Of a stretch of DNA of 64,000 nt, positions 34,440 through 48,000 are shown piece by piece (positions within the stretch are counted from its first letter, which is position 1; each line of letters starts with the position of its first letter). The position numbers and the translations under genes are program-made. Source of the stretch: Warburgia ugandensis (taxonomy: Eukaryota > Streptophyta > Magnoliopsida > Canellales > Canellaceae); assembly GCA_035236585.1 (NCBI GenBank), contig CP141126.1, forward strand, positions 9,065,001-9,129,000, written 5' to 3'. The notes under the pieces are model-generated. The model was not told the origin of the DNA and searched no databases. It was given only the letters and a program-made list of their open reading frames with translations.

Positions 34440-37400
34440 ATGGATTTCGACGAGTATGATTACCTGGAAAAATCTGTCGAGAATTCCGAAACCCGGAAGT
34501 CGGAGAAGAAAGATTCAGGTGAGAAAGCACACAGAAGCTCCCGGCATCGTCATGACGAAGAGAGTAGAGAAATTACAGAGAGCAGGAGCAAGAAATCGAG
34601 GAATGAAGAGCAAAATGAAGAGAGAAAAGAAAGGGACGATCGGGAGAGATCTTCGCGTTCGGAAAGGCGCGATAAAGATCGTCATAGAAGTGGAAGAGAT
34701 GTGGAAACAGAGTCTGAGAGGTATCGAGATCGGGTTAAAGAGGGAGGTAGAGACAGAGAAAGGGAGAGGGAAAATGAGAAGGAGAGGGAAAGGGAGAAGC
34801 GGAGGGAGAGAGAAAAGGAGAAGGAGAGCGAAAGGGAAAAGGAGAGAGAGAGGTCGAGAAGAAGTAGCAGTCATCCAAGAAGGGATGCGGAGAGAGAGAT
34901 AGAGAGAGAAAGGAGTAGAGATAAGGAAGCAAGAGAAAGAGGCGACAGTGTTATCAGGGACAGAGGTGGAAGGTAAATTTTCGTTCTTTATTGTTCTTAA
35001 CAACTTTGTATTTCCCTATGCCCACTAGACAAACTTAACTGTTGATATTCATGAGAGGGACCAAACTGTGGGATACTTCATTTCAAAGTTTTGATTCTCG
35101 AGACAAACCAAACGTTGATGTTCTTATGAGTAGTGCCCTATTAGACAGCAATGAAATCTCTAATGCCCCCCGTGGGATTGAAAAAGCTTGGTAACAAGCT
35201 TGAGAAGCGGATATCTCCTCAAGTTTTTGCTGAAGATATCGATGTCACAAATTGGGTTTTGATAAGGTCTGTTGCATTTAAAAATTTTTGTTTTGCTCCT
35301 TACAGTGTGGTGGATGATAGAGAGAGTGTTTCTGAATAAGAGTATCCACTAGGTGATCTCTGCCCATCATCTGTTATGCTTTACAGTTTCATTTGGTTTA
35401 ATATTCGGTTATCTTGAATAAGTAGAAAAAGTGGGCTTGAGCACTTATCCAAGTTAAGTAAGTTCCTCATTTGACAACTAGAAGTTGTCGATTCAAATCC
35501 ACTCACCATTCAAAAGAGAGAGGTGAAAGAAAAGAAAAGAAAAGACACATGCACATACCCAGAAACCATAAAACACCTTTGATTGGAAAGCTTTTCATGG
35601 GGGGATAGTTTAGAAATATGTGTAACCTGAAGTTGTCATACCTATACATTTCATACAATGTATTCTCTTAGTTTGCATTATGGTGGTTGGGGATGATAGG
35701 TTGATTGAACCATGCTGACTCAGCTGTTGATGCTGGAAATTCAAAACTATGGTGCTGTAAATTTAACATTCTTCCATTGTTTGTGAATCTTCAGTCAGTT
35801 TCAGATGTGATTCCAAAGTCTCCATTTGTTCTCTTTGAAATTCATTACATAACTTTAACATGTGAACTATAATATGGTATCTGAATCCATAGATTCAAGC
35901 TGTCAGTGCAATTACTAGTATTCTCTTCTTAATAATTTTAAATGGTTCTTTGCAATTTAGTTTCTGTTCTCCGTCTTTGTCTAGTCGTATGCTTTTGATG
36001 GCATAAAATTATCATGAAGTTCTTGTCAGACTTGTCTTTTGAGTACTTTTTTAGGATGTTCTATTTTATAGATAAACAAGTGAAAGACTTCTCACTCACT
36101 TAAGTTGGTTTGGCTGCTACACATCTTCAACTTTGTCTCAGGTCTGGGATTTTGTTTGGATCTAACATTTTCGTGATATTGTTGGTACAACTGTATATTT
36201 TTATGCATGCAAACATAGAAAAACTGACGCATCTTAGTGGTAGTTATTGCATAGGAACCTTTCACCGGTTGTGAGGATGCAGTCCCGCATGGGCGTATGA
36301 ATTCTACTCACATGAGCACATGCATGGATCTGTTGTATCTTTGTTTGTGTGTATGTAACTAATTTGCACGCTGGCAAGAATGTTTGCTTTAAACCACCAT
36401 ACAATTATCTTCTCTGTGGCTTCATTCTTTATTTTTCTTTATTATTGCTACTAGTGTCAATGTTTATGGAGGCTATTCTTTTGGATACGTGCTGACATAG
36501 TGTCAAGCCATTTCTCCAGGAGACTCATAGATAAGAAAGAAGTTGTCCAGCCTGAAGCAGATCCAGAGAGGGATCAGAGGACTGTGTTTGCTTATCAGGT
36601 ACAGCTTTATATTTCATCGAAATAATTAACTTGCTATCCGATGTTGCATTGTCAATCTTATAATATATATGCTGTTGATTGTTTGAGATCTGATCAGTTA
36701 CTTGCGTAACAGATGACATTGAAAGCAACTGAAAGAGATGTTTACGAATTCTTCTCAAAAGTAGGCAAGGTTAGTATGATGGAATTTGTTCTTATCCACA
36801 ACTGATGGGTTGTCTGGATAATTAAATCTGGTCTCTTATCCACAATGATTTCATGTTTCATGTAACCACAGGTAGCATTGTCTATGTATTGTCACCAAAC
36901 ATCTCCATTGCCTGTTTTGTTGTGTGAGCTGTAGTGTCTCTGACAAGTTAATACTCTTGATAGTGAGATACCATTCATAACAGTATGAATGAATATGATA
37001 CGCATTAACCTGCACCTGCTTTTGATAATGTTTAGCACGATGACCCATGTGTCTCATGCTTCAACGTTCTTTGTACATGATGGACGTGAAACTACACTCT
37101 AAGTAGAGCTAGGAACTACATTTATGCGTACCCTCCTTGTCTCATAAAGTATCCTTGATAGTGCGAATTGTGGTTTTCAGGTCAGGGATGTGCGCCTGAT
37201 TATGGACAGGAATTCAAGGCGTTCAAAAGGGGTTGGGTATGTACCTTTATTTTCTAGAATTATGTATTTGGGCGCATGTTTTCGTGTGAAGGTTTGTTAT
37301 CTTATGCTTTGATTTAATTGGTTTTCTCAAACATAACAGGAAAATGTATACCAATTGACATAATGACAGACATATGGATTATTGTGCCTTTCTAATTTTA

Positions 37401-40400
37401 CATGCTCTATTAGCTGATATGATTCTTGGAAACATAGCTTATTTCCAGATCATTTTTTTGTCTAATTCATATATGCACAACTCTTCTTCGGTACTTTGTA
37501 CCCCCTCCAGCTCACATTGTGTATAAAATGGCACTTGGATCCGTGAAGCTGTTCAAATTTGGAAACAGTTTCTTGCAAAATTGAATTTGGGAATCATACA
37601 TATCTTCCTGATCCTTGATCTGGGTTTTCTTTCTTCGTGTTTTTGCAGTCACTTAGGACTTAATGCTGGTCCAGGATGCCTTCTGCACTCCATTTTGGGC
37701 TTTGAGAGATCCCCCGATTCTTCGTTGTTTTTGGAGATCCTTATTTCCATATTCCAGAGATTTTGCTGCCTGTCTTTAATTTTTTCCTTTGTCCAATAAA
37801 GAACTTAAAAAGTGTAGAGAGGAGCAGACTCTCACAGATCATATTTTAATTGAAGTGGATTATTTAGGTAATATTCTACTTTCTCCATCTGCATAAGAAA
37901 TTTCTAGGAGTATTCTTGCTTATTCTGAATCTCTCAGCATGGAATGGCTACTAATATCTGCTTGTCTGGCTATTGGAAGAATGTCTATTGCACATAAGAA
38001 CCTAATGAGTATTTTACCTTTTCTTTTTCTGAGCTCACCAGCTCATGCAACGCTTCTGTCTTCTCTCCTAGTGTTTCAGTCAGTTAGGAAACTACTTTTA
38101 GTGATCGTACATTCTTTGAATGGCCACAGAAAGTATATTTTGCCTTTTTGTTGGAATCATAAGCTACATTCGAGTTTGGTGATGATGTTATGTGCATAAT
38201 AATTTTCTTCTCAATTCATGCTGATTCATTTGCAGGTATATTGAGTTTTATGATGCAATGTCAGTACCCATGGCAATAGCTCTCTCTGGTCATCTGCTTC
38301 TTGGTCAACCTGTTATGGTTAAACCTTCTGAGGCTGAAAAGAATCTTGTTCAATCAACTGCTTCTGCTGGTGGGTCAGTTCCAGGTACATATGCAGGAGT
38401 TGCTAGGAAACTCTATGTTGGGAATCTACACTTCAACATTACTGAAGATCAACTACGACAGGCAAGCATGAATTTGATCTCACTTTGTTTTGTCTTTATA
38501 GATACATTACTTCTGGAAATATCAGGTGAACTGACTTGTAATTCATATTTAAATAGGAAGTCTTCATACAGACTTTTATCTGGGTTTCTTCTGATGATGG
38601 GTATGCTTTACTTCTATTACTATTCCTTGTTGCATGTACTTCTGTGCAACTGGCAATTTTCTTAAATAGTTGTCAATCTGGATGAAATTTATATAGCAGA
38701 AACTGGTCCTGTTCTGGTTCAGATTAGGAATATTTGCCGTTCCCATGGATGAAGAAGCTTATGGCATATAGAACTTGTGACTTGTGGTTGGAACATTTTC
38801 CTGGTAGACATCTCATATTATTATTCTGATGAATGTACATTCTATATGGAGGTGTAATAATCTATACACGTTTAAACCAAGCAGAGATTGCAAAGTTGTA
38901 AGCATGTATCACTCTTCTAGGATATATGTTTTCTTGCTTAATTTCTATAACTTATTACTGACTTTTGGATAGAAAAAGGGCAGCCCCAGTGCACGCAGAT
39001 CCTGCCTATGCGGGGTCCGGGAAAGGGGCAGACCACAAGGGTCTATAGTGTGCAGCCTTACCTTGTATTTTTGCAAGAGACTGTTTCCACACCTTGAACC
39101 TGAGCACACGATGACAACTTTATCATTGCGCCAAGGCTCCCCTTCTTTTATTGACTTTTGGATAATGCTGTCTAAACCCCTTTGCTGGACCCCAGATACA
39201 CGGGGGCTTCATGCACCGGGCTGCCTTTTTTTTATAGTTCCTTCTGAAACTATAATTCATTTGGCTTTGCCCATTCAGGATCCAAATTGCACTTGGTTCC
39301 GTGTTTCTCATACTGCCCATTGAACAAATTTTTCTGAGGTTATCATACTGTTCTTCCTTGTTACTTCACGAGGAATCACTAGCGAGGACATTTTTAAGAT
39401 TCTGTAATTGTTAATACAGGTGTTTGAACCTTTTGGGCCTGTGGAGCTTGTGCAACTACCACTTGATCTGGAAACAGGACAATGCAAAGGCTTTGGGTTT
39501 GTCCAGGTGAGTTAGTAATTTCAAATATGCAGGGATGTCTTTTTAGTTAATTCTTGCTAATTTTTATCTTTGGTTCCTTCAGTTTGTTCAACTTGAACAT
39601 GCCAAAGCAGCTCAAAGCTTGAATGGGAAACTGGAAATTGCTGGCAGGGTCATCAAGGTAGTTAGCCATTGTTGCATTGTGAAGTCTCAAAGTGCATATT
39701 ATTTCTATGTAAAGTTATTTAATATATTTTTTGTTTTTCTCCCTGCTTTTGTTGTTCTTGTTATTGTTATTGTTGTCTGATGCCATATTAATAACTTTAC
39801 ATATAGAGTTTCTTAGGGCAGCGTCTAGCTTTCTGATTGTTTTTGTTGCTGTACAGGTTTCAGCTGTCACAGATCACGATGGGGTGCAGGATGCTGGAGC
39901 CAGTGCTGCTGACTTTGATGAAGATGATGAGGGTGGTTTGGTAGGTCATCTTTTAAAGTATGCTTGTGTTTTCAAATGTGTGTGTATATCACTTATTTGT
40001 GGTTGTATATCACTTATTTGTGGTGCATGATATTTAGTGATATAGGTGGTCTGACTACCATTTTATACATTGTCTCTTCAGTAAAGTTGTATATTACGAC
40101 TGCGATGTTTTAATGAGGATATTTTAAAATGAAAAGACCACTGTCAGAATTTCTTAAAGAATCATCTTCAAGCACTTAAAACAAGATGATGTTAAAGGAT
40201 AATGGCCATCATCATGCGGTACAATCTCACCAATGATTTACAAGTGAGCAGATTTGACTGTAAAGTGCAGTGAGCGGTTGTTGGTTTCTATTAGTAGGGA
40301 AAAAGTTTTCAGTAAAATGAAAAAGATCACTGCATAAAAAATGCTTCAATTAATCATCTTCAAGCACTTAAAACAAGATGATGTTATAGGATAAAGGCCA

Positions 40401-43097
40401 TTGTTGTATAGTACAACATTACCAATGATTTACAAGTGACAAGGGGGAAGATTTTACTGCAAAGAGAAGGCAGTGGATATCGGTCACTATTAGTGGGGGG
40501 AAAATCTGAAGTAGGGGATTGAGTAGAAAAAATGGTGCCTGTGTTCTTACTCCAATTACAAATTAAGCTACCTCATGGAGATGGATGTGAAAGGAAGTTG
40601 TCTATTTAGGTTCCTTCACACCTTCTGTCAAAAGCCTTCTTGCATGATGGTGGATGGCTGCTAGATGAAGATAGAAATCATGGTTTAGTGTTGGTTCTTC
40701 TTGAGTCTGTGCACTTGGAGCAAGGCGCGGCTTTAGCTGGTGTGATTTCTTTGAAGGTGGTAGAAAGTCATTTAGGGAGTTAGTGTCTGTCAAGATGAAC
40801 TAATGTAAAAGTACCCGGAAGAAGGCATGCAGATATGGAGTTAAGAGCTATGAGTGGAGACAAGATTACAACCCGTAGATGTACAGAATTTTTGAGCCTT
40901 ACTATAGTCAGATCTCTGCACGATTGTTCAAATTGAACATACTGCAAGTTCATTGTACACACCTGCAACTATAAATCCTCCAAGAACAGAGCACTCTGGA
41001 AATATGCACATCACTGCATGATTGTTCAAAATGAACAAGCTGTGAGTTCATTGTATACACCTGCAACTATAAATCCTCCAAGATCTGGAAATATGCAGAT
41101 GCTAAAGAACATATAAGTATTGGTCTCCGTTAAATCAATAGACACTAGACAAGTTATCGTGATGTACTACAGTGCTCTTTTTCTCATCTATTTTTGTAAT
41201 ATTTTTTGGTATCGGCTCATGTGTCGTACTTATGCTTTGCAGTCATTAAATGCCCGCTCTAGAGCCATGCTCATGCAGAAATTGGATCGCACTGGTATTG
41301 CTACGAGGTCTGCATTTTGTTATTAATGATATTCATTTTATACCTAATTCATCTCATTAAACTGAAATTTAGTCATGTTATGCAGTATTGCAGGATCTCT
41401 TGGAGTGCCTGTGCTTAATACTCCCACTACAAACCTGCAGGGTGTTGCCCTCCCCATGAATGGGCAGGCTGTGGTACCTCCAGTTCTTCCAGCACTAGTT
41501 GTCACTAACCCAGCCGTTGAGCCTGTTGGGGATCCAAGCGAATGTTTACTTTTGAAGAACATGTTTGATCCTAACACTGAGGTATGTGATATTTGAATGC
41601 AAAGCATGTAGACATGTATGTCATAACATTTCTGTTTGTTCTTTGTCCTTGTAACCATGGGGAAGTGACATTTTGAGCTATTTTGCAGTCGGAACCTGAT
41701 TTTGATTTGGATATAAAAGAGGAAGTACAAGAAGAATGTTCCAATTATGGGCCTGTGAAGCATATCTATGTGGACAAGTGAGTTTTTTGGCACTCTGCCC
41801 TGACTTAACATAGGAATTTGAAGTTTAAACAACATTTAATGTTCACTTTTGATCATCTATGTAGATCATCTGTTTAATTTTTTCCATTCATAAAGTATTG
41901 CAGTTTTTATGCTTATGAATTATGAGTATCTTTAGCATTAGAAACCATGACAGTGTGTTAGACCCTCTGAGTTTGCTTAGCCCCTTAAAGCCTTCATTAT
42001 TTGAGATATTGTTTTGAAGTGGAATTTCTCTCAGCCAATTCTGTTGAGCCAGTTGTTTGTCAATTAGTTGTAGTATTGTATAATAGTCTGTTCTTTACAT
42101 TTTATAAGACAGGGTTTGTTGAGATGTTTGAGAAATACAAGGATAGAACTATTACTGAAATCAAAATGGCTGAGGTTTTCTGATGTGTCATCGTTAGGCA
42201 CTAACAGAGGGTGTTGGTCCTAGTGAAAAGCTAGTGGTTGTTTCAAGCCTTATGTCAGGATTTCACAGTTGTATGAGATTAATCCTGCTCTCTTTTGACT
42301 GCCGACTGGATTCAGGAGAGTGTTTGTCCAGCATAACGCGTCAAAGCTAGTCATGGCATTTATGGTTCTCAAATTATGTCCCAACATCCAGTCTCCATGC
42401 AGTGCCTTGATTGTTTTGTGATAATTGCTGTTATGACACCCCAAAATGTGCAAATTTCACTTTCAGAGAATTTTTTTTTTTTACAGGAACAGTGCTGGCT
42501 ATGTGCATTTAAGGTTTGATAGTGTGGCAGCAGCAGCCAGTGCTCAACATGCAATGCACATGAGATGGTTTGCTGGGAGATTGATCTCAGCAACATTCAT
42601 GGTATGTAATGCTACCCATGCTGATTTTACAGTTATCCTGTTTATTTCTGTTGATTGGTTGGATGACAAATAAATAGTTAATATGCCTGGGCCTAAGAAT
42701 CCTGAACCCAATATTAGCTTGTGTAGCATTCACCACCAGTGTCTAATAAGTTAGCAAATCTGGAAGGTGAGAACTAAGAACACTTGTTAATGGAAAATTG
42801 TTCCCAACATTTAAGAGTGAATCAGGAGAAGCTGTCACTACTCCCTTGTTTACCCGAACTATCTCAACCTCTTATTGTTCTATGTCTGTGATAAAGAGCT
42901 TACTGTCCCATCTAGTTGCATAAGGGCACAGCTTCGTTGTGTAATAATATAGCAGAGGTTTTTATTTAAAACCTCTTGTATTGTCCCATCTCCTTGCAGC
43001 AAGTTGTTTAAGTTAACATTTGCTTCTTTTCTTTCCTTTTTCTTTTTCTTTCCATCTGCAGCGAAGACATGAGTATGATGCAAAATTTGGTGCGTAA
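34440..43097 (+). CDS. RBM39: RBM39/CAPER-alpha-like splicing factor (CC1-like), 13 coding exons
   Basis: Coding exons: 34440-34972, 36520-36598, 36713-36769, 37181-37236, 38236-38461, 39420-39506, 39583-39657, 39857-39940, 41243-41307, 41386-41581, 41689-41777, 42487-42601, 43062-43097. All are in phase, giving 565 aa ending KFGA. Exon 1 encodes a charged Arg/Glu/Ser-rich N-terminus (to about residue 178). RRM1 is at about 198-272 (VFAYQM; KGVGYIEF), RRM2 at about 299-375 (KLYVGNLHF; KGFGFVQF) and a C-terminal U2AF-homology domain at about 470-555 (LLLKNMFDP; the MRWFAGR motif). RBM39-type proteins bind U2AF65/SF3B1-type ligands and act in 3' splice-site choice in the nucleus. All introns are GT-AG except intron 5, which begins GC. 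Intron 5 holds SINEs and intron 8 holds tandem duplications. The gene is convergent with the PTBP3-like gene. Confidence 0.95.
35450..35535 (+). repeat. Possible tRNA-like SINE remnant in RBM39-like intron 1
   Basis: A B-box-like gattcaaatcc at about 35492-35502 follows ttaagtaagttcctcatttg, a tRNA-like layout. No tail or target duplication was found; very tentative. Confidence 0.25.
38972..39147 (-). repeat. Au SINE in RBM39-like intron 5, antisense, with target duplication
   Basis: 176 bp, minus strand. Flanked by a 17-bp direct repeat with one mismatch, tta.tgacttttggata (38955-38971 and 39148-39164). A small deletion lies near the B-box (cttgaacctgagcacac). Confidence 0.93.
39177..39233 (+). 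repeat. Au SINE tail fragment
   Basis: About 57 bp matching the Au 3' end (ccctttgctggacccc then gcttcatgcaccgggctgcc and a T run). It lies in the opposite orientation to the SINE 30 bp upstream. Confidence 0.75.
40125..40505 (+). repeat. Tandem duplication (about 185 bp) in RBM39-like intron 8
   Basis: Units at about 40125-40312 and 40313-40505 share aatcatcttcaagcacttaa and accaatgatttacaagtga and end in a similar tattagtggg segment. By eye they are roughly 80 percent identical. Confidence 0.82.
40914..41100 (+). repeat. Second tandem duplication (about 90 bp) in RBM39-like intron 8
   Basis: Units at 40914-41011 and 41012-41100 share gattgttcaaa, agttcattgta and the block cacctgcaactataaatcct. 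The second unit lacks about 10 bp near its end. Confidence 0.85.
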
Positions 43098-45044
43098 GAT
43101 GCTGTTCGAAACCCCCAGAGCAGAAACTTTTTGGCCAGTGGCTCGAAGTATTGAAAGTTCCTGTCAATAGAAAGAAATTCTGAGGATCTGGTGTGGAATG
43201 TTAGAAAATGTAATAGTGCAAATTCCCTCGAGATTACAAACGATTGCGGGTAATTCCTACGCGGTTACTCGGCAGCATAAGTCTGCATGCTTACATGAAA
43301 ATATTTGTTGCCAGACGCATCACCCATTCTTTTGTTTTGCTGCAGTTTCTTTCCACCTGCTGGTGTCCCATGTTTTTATTTGATATCCATGTACCAGTTC
43401 ACGTTATTTAGTTCAGTAGTGAGCTGGATCCCAACTATCAGAATCCGACGCACATCCTTGGAAATACTTTTGATTAAGCAAGAAGAACGCTTCCCAAAAT
43501 TTTCTTTATTTAGTTTCTTATTTCGGCACCTTAAGTTTGAATTTGCAATTTAGTTGACATTGTAATGATATTTTGTGCTGGGGCGCATGATCTAGCACTT
43601 GACTGACCCAGAGGACTGGCTTAATTTACCTATGTCACTTTTTCCAGTGCGAATGTATTACATCCATACATGCAGGGAGCAGTCCGATTATGACCCGACC
43701 AGTGAATTGTCGTGAAGGCAAAAATTTCTATTAACGAGTGAATTGTGTAGGACGCACCTGCATATGGTCTGGTAACAACAGAGACAGATAAATCTTAAAC
43801 TGTTGTAGCTATTAAGATGGGGATGAAAACGCCACTGAAACATATGCCAGAAGTCCCTTCCTGTACGAAATATTATATGGATTTTGCTCACAAACTCGAG
43901 CCCATGACGACGCCTTGGACTATTCCACACAAATGAACTCAGCGTTTGGAGTGGAATTACAACTACGCATGTTCCGTCTGAACGTCGTCTGAGTCGCATG
44001 CTTTGCCAATGGGCCTAAATGTTTCGAGTGTTACGCTAGAATTAGATAAATCATACCTATAGCAACAGTTGCAAATAATTCGTACAAATTAAGATAACTC
44101 ATGCCACAAGATTGCCAAGAACCATTCTAGTTCATATGTGATCTCAATATGTAATGAGAAACATTGGTATAATTTGACTTGTCGGTTCTTAATTCTTAAA
44201 CTGCTCTTTCAAATTTAGTTTTCGGGCCAGCCAAAGCTCATTATTGGCACATTTTCCCATACATCACAATTTTGCTGTGGTCTAACAGTAGTCGTATATG
44301 GTTTTCAATCCGTCTTTTCCATTTTACCCAAGAGAATAATGGTGGTTGGGTTGGAGGATCCACGGCGCTACTTGTGCAAAGAATGGTGCTCATTGCTTCA
44401 ATGTTTAGCCCCGCAGTGCATGTGCTATACATTCCTACTAGATGAATTCCTACCCTTCGAATTTTATTTAGCCGTCTATTTAGAGGCCTTAGATTGGGTT
44501 TTTTCTAATAGGACACGTATTCGCAGAAAACGATGTATGACCATCGATCTTACAAACTTCAGATCTCATCTATAGAATAAAAGGCTAGAATGTAGGACGG
44601 AACTGATCAACTTCTCCCTCTTGCCAGTAACCTTTCTTGGAGGCCAAGTTACCAGAAGGAAATCTTTATAGCATGTTGCTCTAAACCAGACCACTTGTAA
44701 CTATGGATAAAATGCACGGATAAGAAACAGAAAACAGGAGGGTCGCCTGGAACTCGGTTCCTAACAAGTAAGATATCATTGATTAGCCAATGAAGGTTAC
44801 ATCTTTGACGCAAATCTGAAGGGAGAGAGTACACTTTCCAGGATAACATGAGCAACACCATCTTACTAGTTCTCGATAGATCTTTCACCCACTACTTATG
44901 AAAATGAAATCTGATTCATCTGGAACGCTGAATGCATGCAAATCAACAGAAGAAGACATACACGACTAAAAATCCTTAGGAAAAGGAGGGAAGGAGAGAA
45001 AAAGCTCTGTTTCATGCCATCCTTCTGGAACCTTTCCTAGAGCT
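43098..45044. other. Intergenic between convergent RBM39-like and PTBP3-like genes
   Basis: About 1.95 kb holding the two 3' untranslated regions and spacer. Several ATTTA/TTTAATT-rich segments occur near 43500-43560, but no unambiguous poly(A) signal was assigned. The open frames seen (for example 44241-44432 and 43688-43999, minus) have no recognisable features. Confidence 0.5.
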
Positions 45045-48000
45045 TTAGATGGTCTGCAACTGGGAGAAGGAGATACGTATAATTGACCTGTCAATAGAGC
45101 TAGCATGTTTGCACACAAGTGCCTCCGTGGCCTGCTCCTCGTTCTCAAAAAGGATCAAGGCCTGCTTCTTTCCATTCACCTCGAAAAGCTTGGTGTTTGC
45201 TATTGTGCCATGCTCTTCCAGGTGGGCGACAATCTCTTCCTCTGTTATGTCCTGGGGAAGGGTGGAAAGATGGATCATCTTGGTTGGAGCACAGCAGTAA
45301 CGGTAATTCTTTGCAGCATTGCGGTTGAAGCGATTAAGGTTTGAACTCGAATAGTCATGGGTGTCCGGAGCTGCTGTTATGTTTGGATACTTTGAGAAGT
45401 TAACCTCCAAACGCTTGCCAAAGAGCACTGCGCCCTGTGGATAGGAGAGACAAGCAACAGGTGGAGTCATTTAGTCAAATGTTAAACCCTGAAACTAAAA
45501 AATTTCTATCAATTTAGAAGATCAGCAAACCAAAACTCTGATTTTTGTTTCACAAGTTCACAGCTAGTGTGAGTGTGGAAAACTAACAGGAACACCAAGA
45601 ATAAGCAAATTAGCAAAAGAAAACTCCTGCTTTGAAGTAATAAACAAAATAACAAATCTTTCAACCTTGCAAACTAAAGCAAGGAAAGAGGGTCCCCAAT
45701 CCGCACAAACTAAACTCCCACCTGCAATGGGGGATTTACGGAACTCCGTGAAATGACATGAGAAAAACCCATGAATTAGAATTTACAGATGCCTGGATCA
45801 ACAGATATGGGCATACTTCTACTTGAAGAAATCTCATGGCTAGATACTCTTCTTTTAACAGCTATGGGCATACTTCAACTTGAGGAAATCTCATGGCTAG
45901 GTACTCTTCTTTAAGGAAAAGAAGGTTTTCATCCACTTGTCAGGACATGGCACTAAAAGTTTCATGCTATCATAGGTTAGAGTAGGGTTCAACTTTTTCC
46001 AGTAAGAACGGCAAAGCAGGTTGGCTACAGAAACTGTTATCAATCGAACATGAGACATGGTAAGGGCAATTAATGTTGTCCAGAAAAGAAAATTCATGAA
46101 CATAAAATAAGCCAATGTTTCATTTAATAACCAAGTAATCAGGCCTTTTGCCAAACTCGGACCTGAAAAACCTACTCATCTTCTTTTACAACAATGTATA
46201 CAAAGACACAAGCAACATGATCTTTAAATAAAAACTAAAAGAAACCATCAATACTTATGAAGTGCAGAATGGCAAAGGAAAACCAACCTTCAAGAAGTGT
46301 ACAGCCAATTCAGCCTGAAACCCATCTCCCATCTGAATGAGAGCATGGTCAGGTTTGTTTCGGAGCAGTTTGATTCTTACAATGTTGCCATAGATGGAAA
46401 ACAAATTGAAAAGCTTATCCTCGTCGATTTTCTGACATCAAGGTACAAAGAAAAGTTACAAACAGGATGAGACATAATTGAAGGATCCAAATAGCCCCAG
46501 AAGGTGAGGAATGGCTTACATCCGGATTCAGATTAGAGACAAGAATTGTGCATCTGTCATTCGTACCACTTATTCCTGGAGGCAATCCCCCACCAAATGC
46601 AGTTGCGATGGCGCTCGCATTTCCCATCTAGCAGCAAGAAAGCATAAAAGAATTTTGTGCAAATGCACATCTAAGTTGTCTTCCACAAAAGATTTGGATT
46701 CAGCACAATATGCAAACATAGACAGAAACCAGAAGCATTACTAAAATGATAAAATAAACACACACAGTCTCGACACAAGGGATCCCAAAACAGCAAGGAT
46801 GAGTTTTGCTTGAGCAGAACCAACCTGAGGGAATGCAACTGAAACAGAAAGAAATAAATTGTATAGATTAGAGAGCTTGAAGATGACAAAGACACAAGAC
46901 ATTTAGAAAGAAGGGATGAAGCAACCACCTGCTCTGGCTCCAGGTGCTTGAAGTGCATAAATGCCTCCAGCATCACCATACCCAGGCTGTTGCAAAACAG
47001 AAAAACCAGTTACTTTAGCACCAAGGGTAAAGGTACCAAAATAAACACCTGGGAAATTCAAAAATCTCTAAAATGGTATGCCAAAGACCAAGAACAAGAT
47101 ATTAAACTTACCTGTGATGATCTGCCTTTCTGCTCAGAAGGCAAGGATGGATTTGTGAAATCTCTGCAAATGGACACAGAGTACACTCAGCAGCAGGATT
47201 TGGGTGACATAAGAAATATTTATAAAAAACTTGGGGAAAGCATGCTACTCAGATGTTGACAAAGGAAACAGTTAAACACACCTAGATCGTTCGTTATTGT
47301 AGTTTACTTGTAGCTCACTGAGGCTGGATTTTCAAGAATAAAAAGGGAAAAAGAAATCAGCAAACAGATAAAAGCACATTCAGCAATGCAAAACCAAAAA
47401 TGCCTTGAAAAATAAACTAAAGGGACATACTTGGAGAACTGAATATCCAGCTGGCAACAGCCGTCATAAATATTACGTCCCTGTGAGAAGATAAGCAATT
47501 GAGCACCTCTTCATGTCAGCCTTCTGAATAAGGAACTCTCAGTATCAAAACTAAATACAACTAAATTACATACTTGCAGAGCATTTCTCGCTTGAACAGC
47601 ACTCTGGAGTGACTGGTACTGTATTAGGGCTTGTGAACCTGCAGAGTTAAACACTATGGTTAAGACTGCTGAACAGATTGTTTCATTGCACAGTTGGAAA
47701 ACATGACAATTGCATCTGCATGACCTCTCCCAGTACACATTCCATGAGAACAAAAGAAAATTTGTGCTCTTATTAGATGTTGCAAGAATTCACATTCACA
47801 ATAAAGAAAGAATTCAATGATTTTTCTGAATCAGTAAAGTAAAAATCCATCAGTCAATCTTTAAACAGCAAGTTGAAAATAAGAAAGAGAGAGAAAGAGA
47901 AAGAGAAGACTTGAAGAAGCTGACCAGCTGACTTGTGAAATGTCACGATCTTTTCCACAAATCCATGAGGAGAAAACACTTGATGCAGCACTTCCACTGT

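Larger units (their letters stand above)
38462..39419 (+). other. GC-AG intron 5 of the RBM39-like gene
   Basis: The RRM2 coding sequence demands that exon 5 ends ...CGACAG and that exon 6 starts GTGTTTGAACC. The donor is then CAG|GCAAGC, the strong consensus of GC-AG introns; the acceptor is ...aatacag. No in-phase GT donor lies nearby. The intron contains an Au SINE with its target duplication and a SINE tail fragment. Confidence 0.88.

Noticed and set aside
34515-35003. 162-aa minus-strand open frame
   Set aside because: It is the low-complexity antisense shadow of the Arg/Glu-rich exon 1 of the RBM39-like gene. The 170-aa plus frame at 34390-34902 is likewise an out-of-frame shadow.
41344-41835. 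163-aa minus-strand open frame
   Set aside because: Antisense to exons 10 and 11 of the RBM39-like gene, whose plus-strand frame is fully explained by homology.
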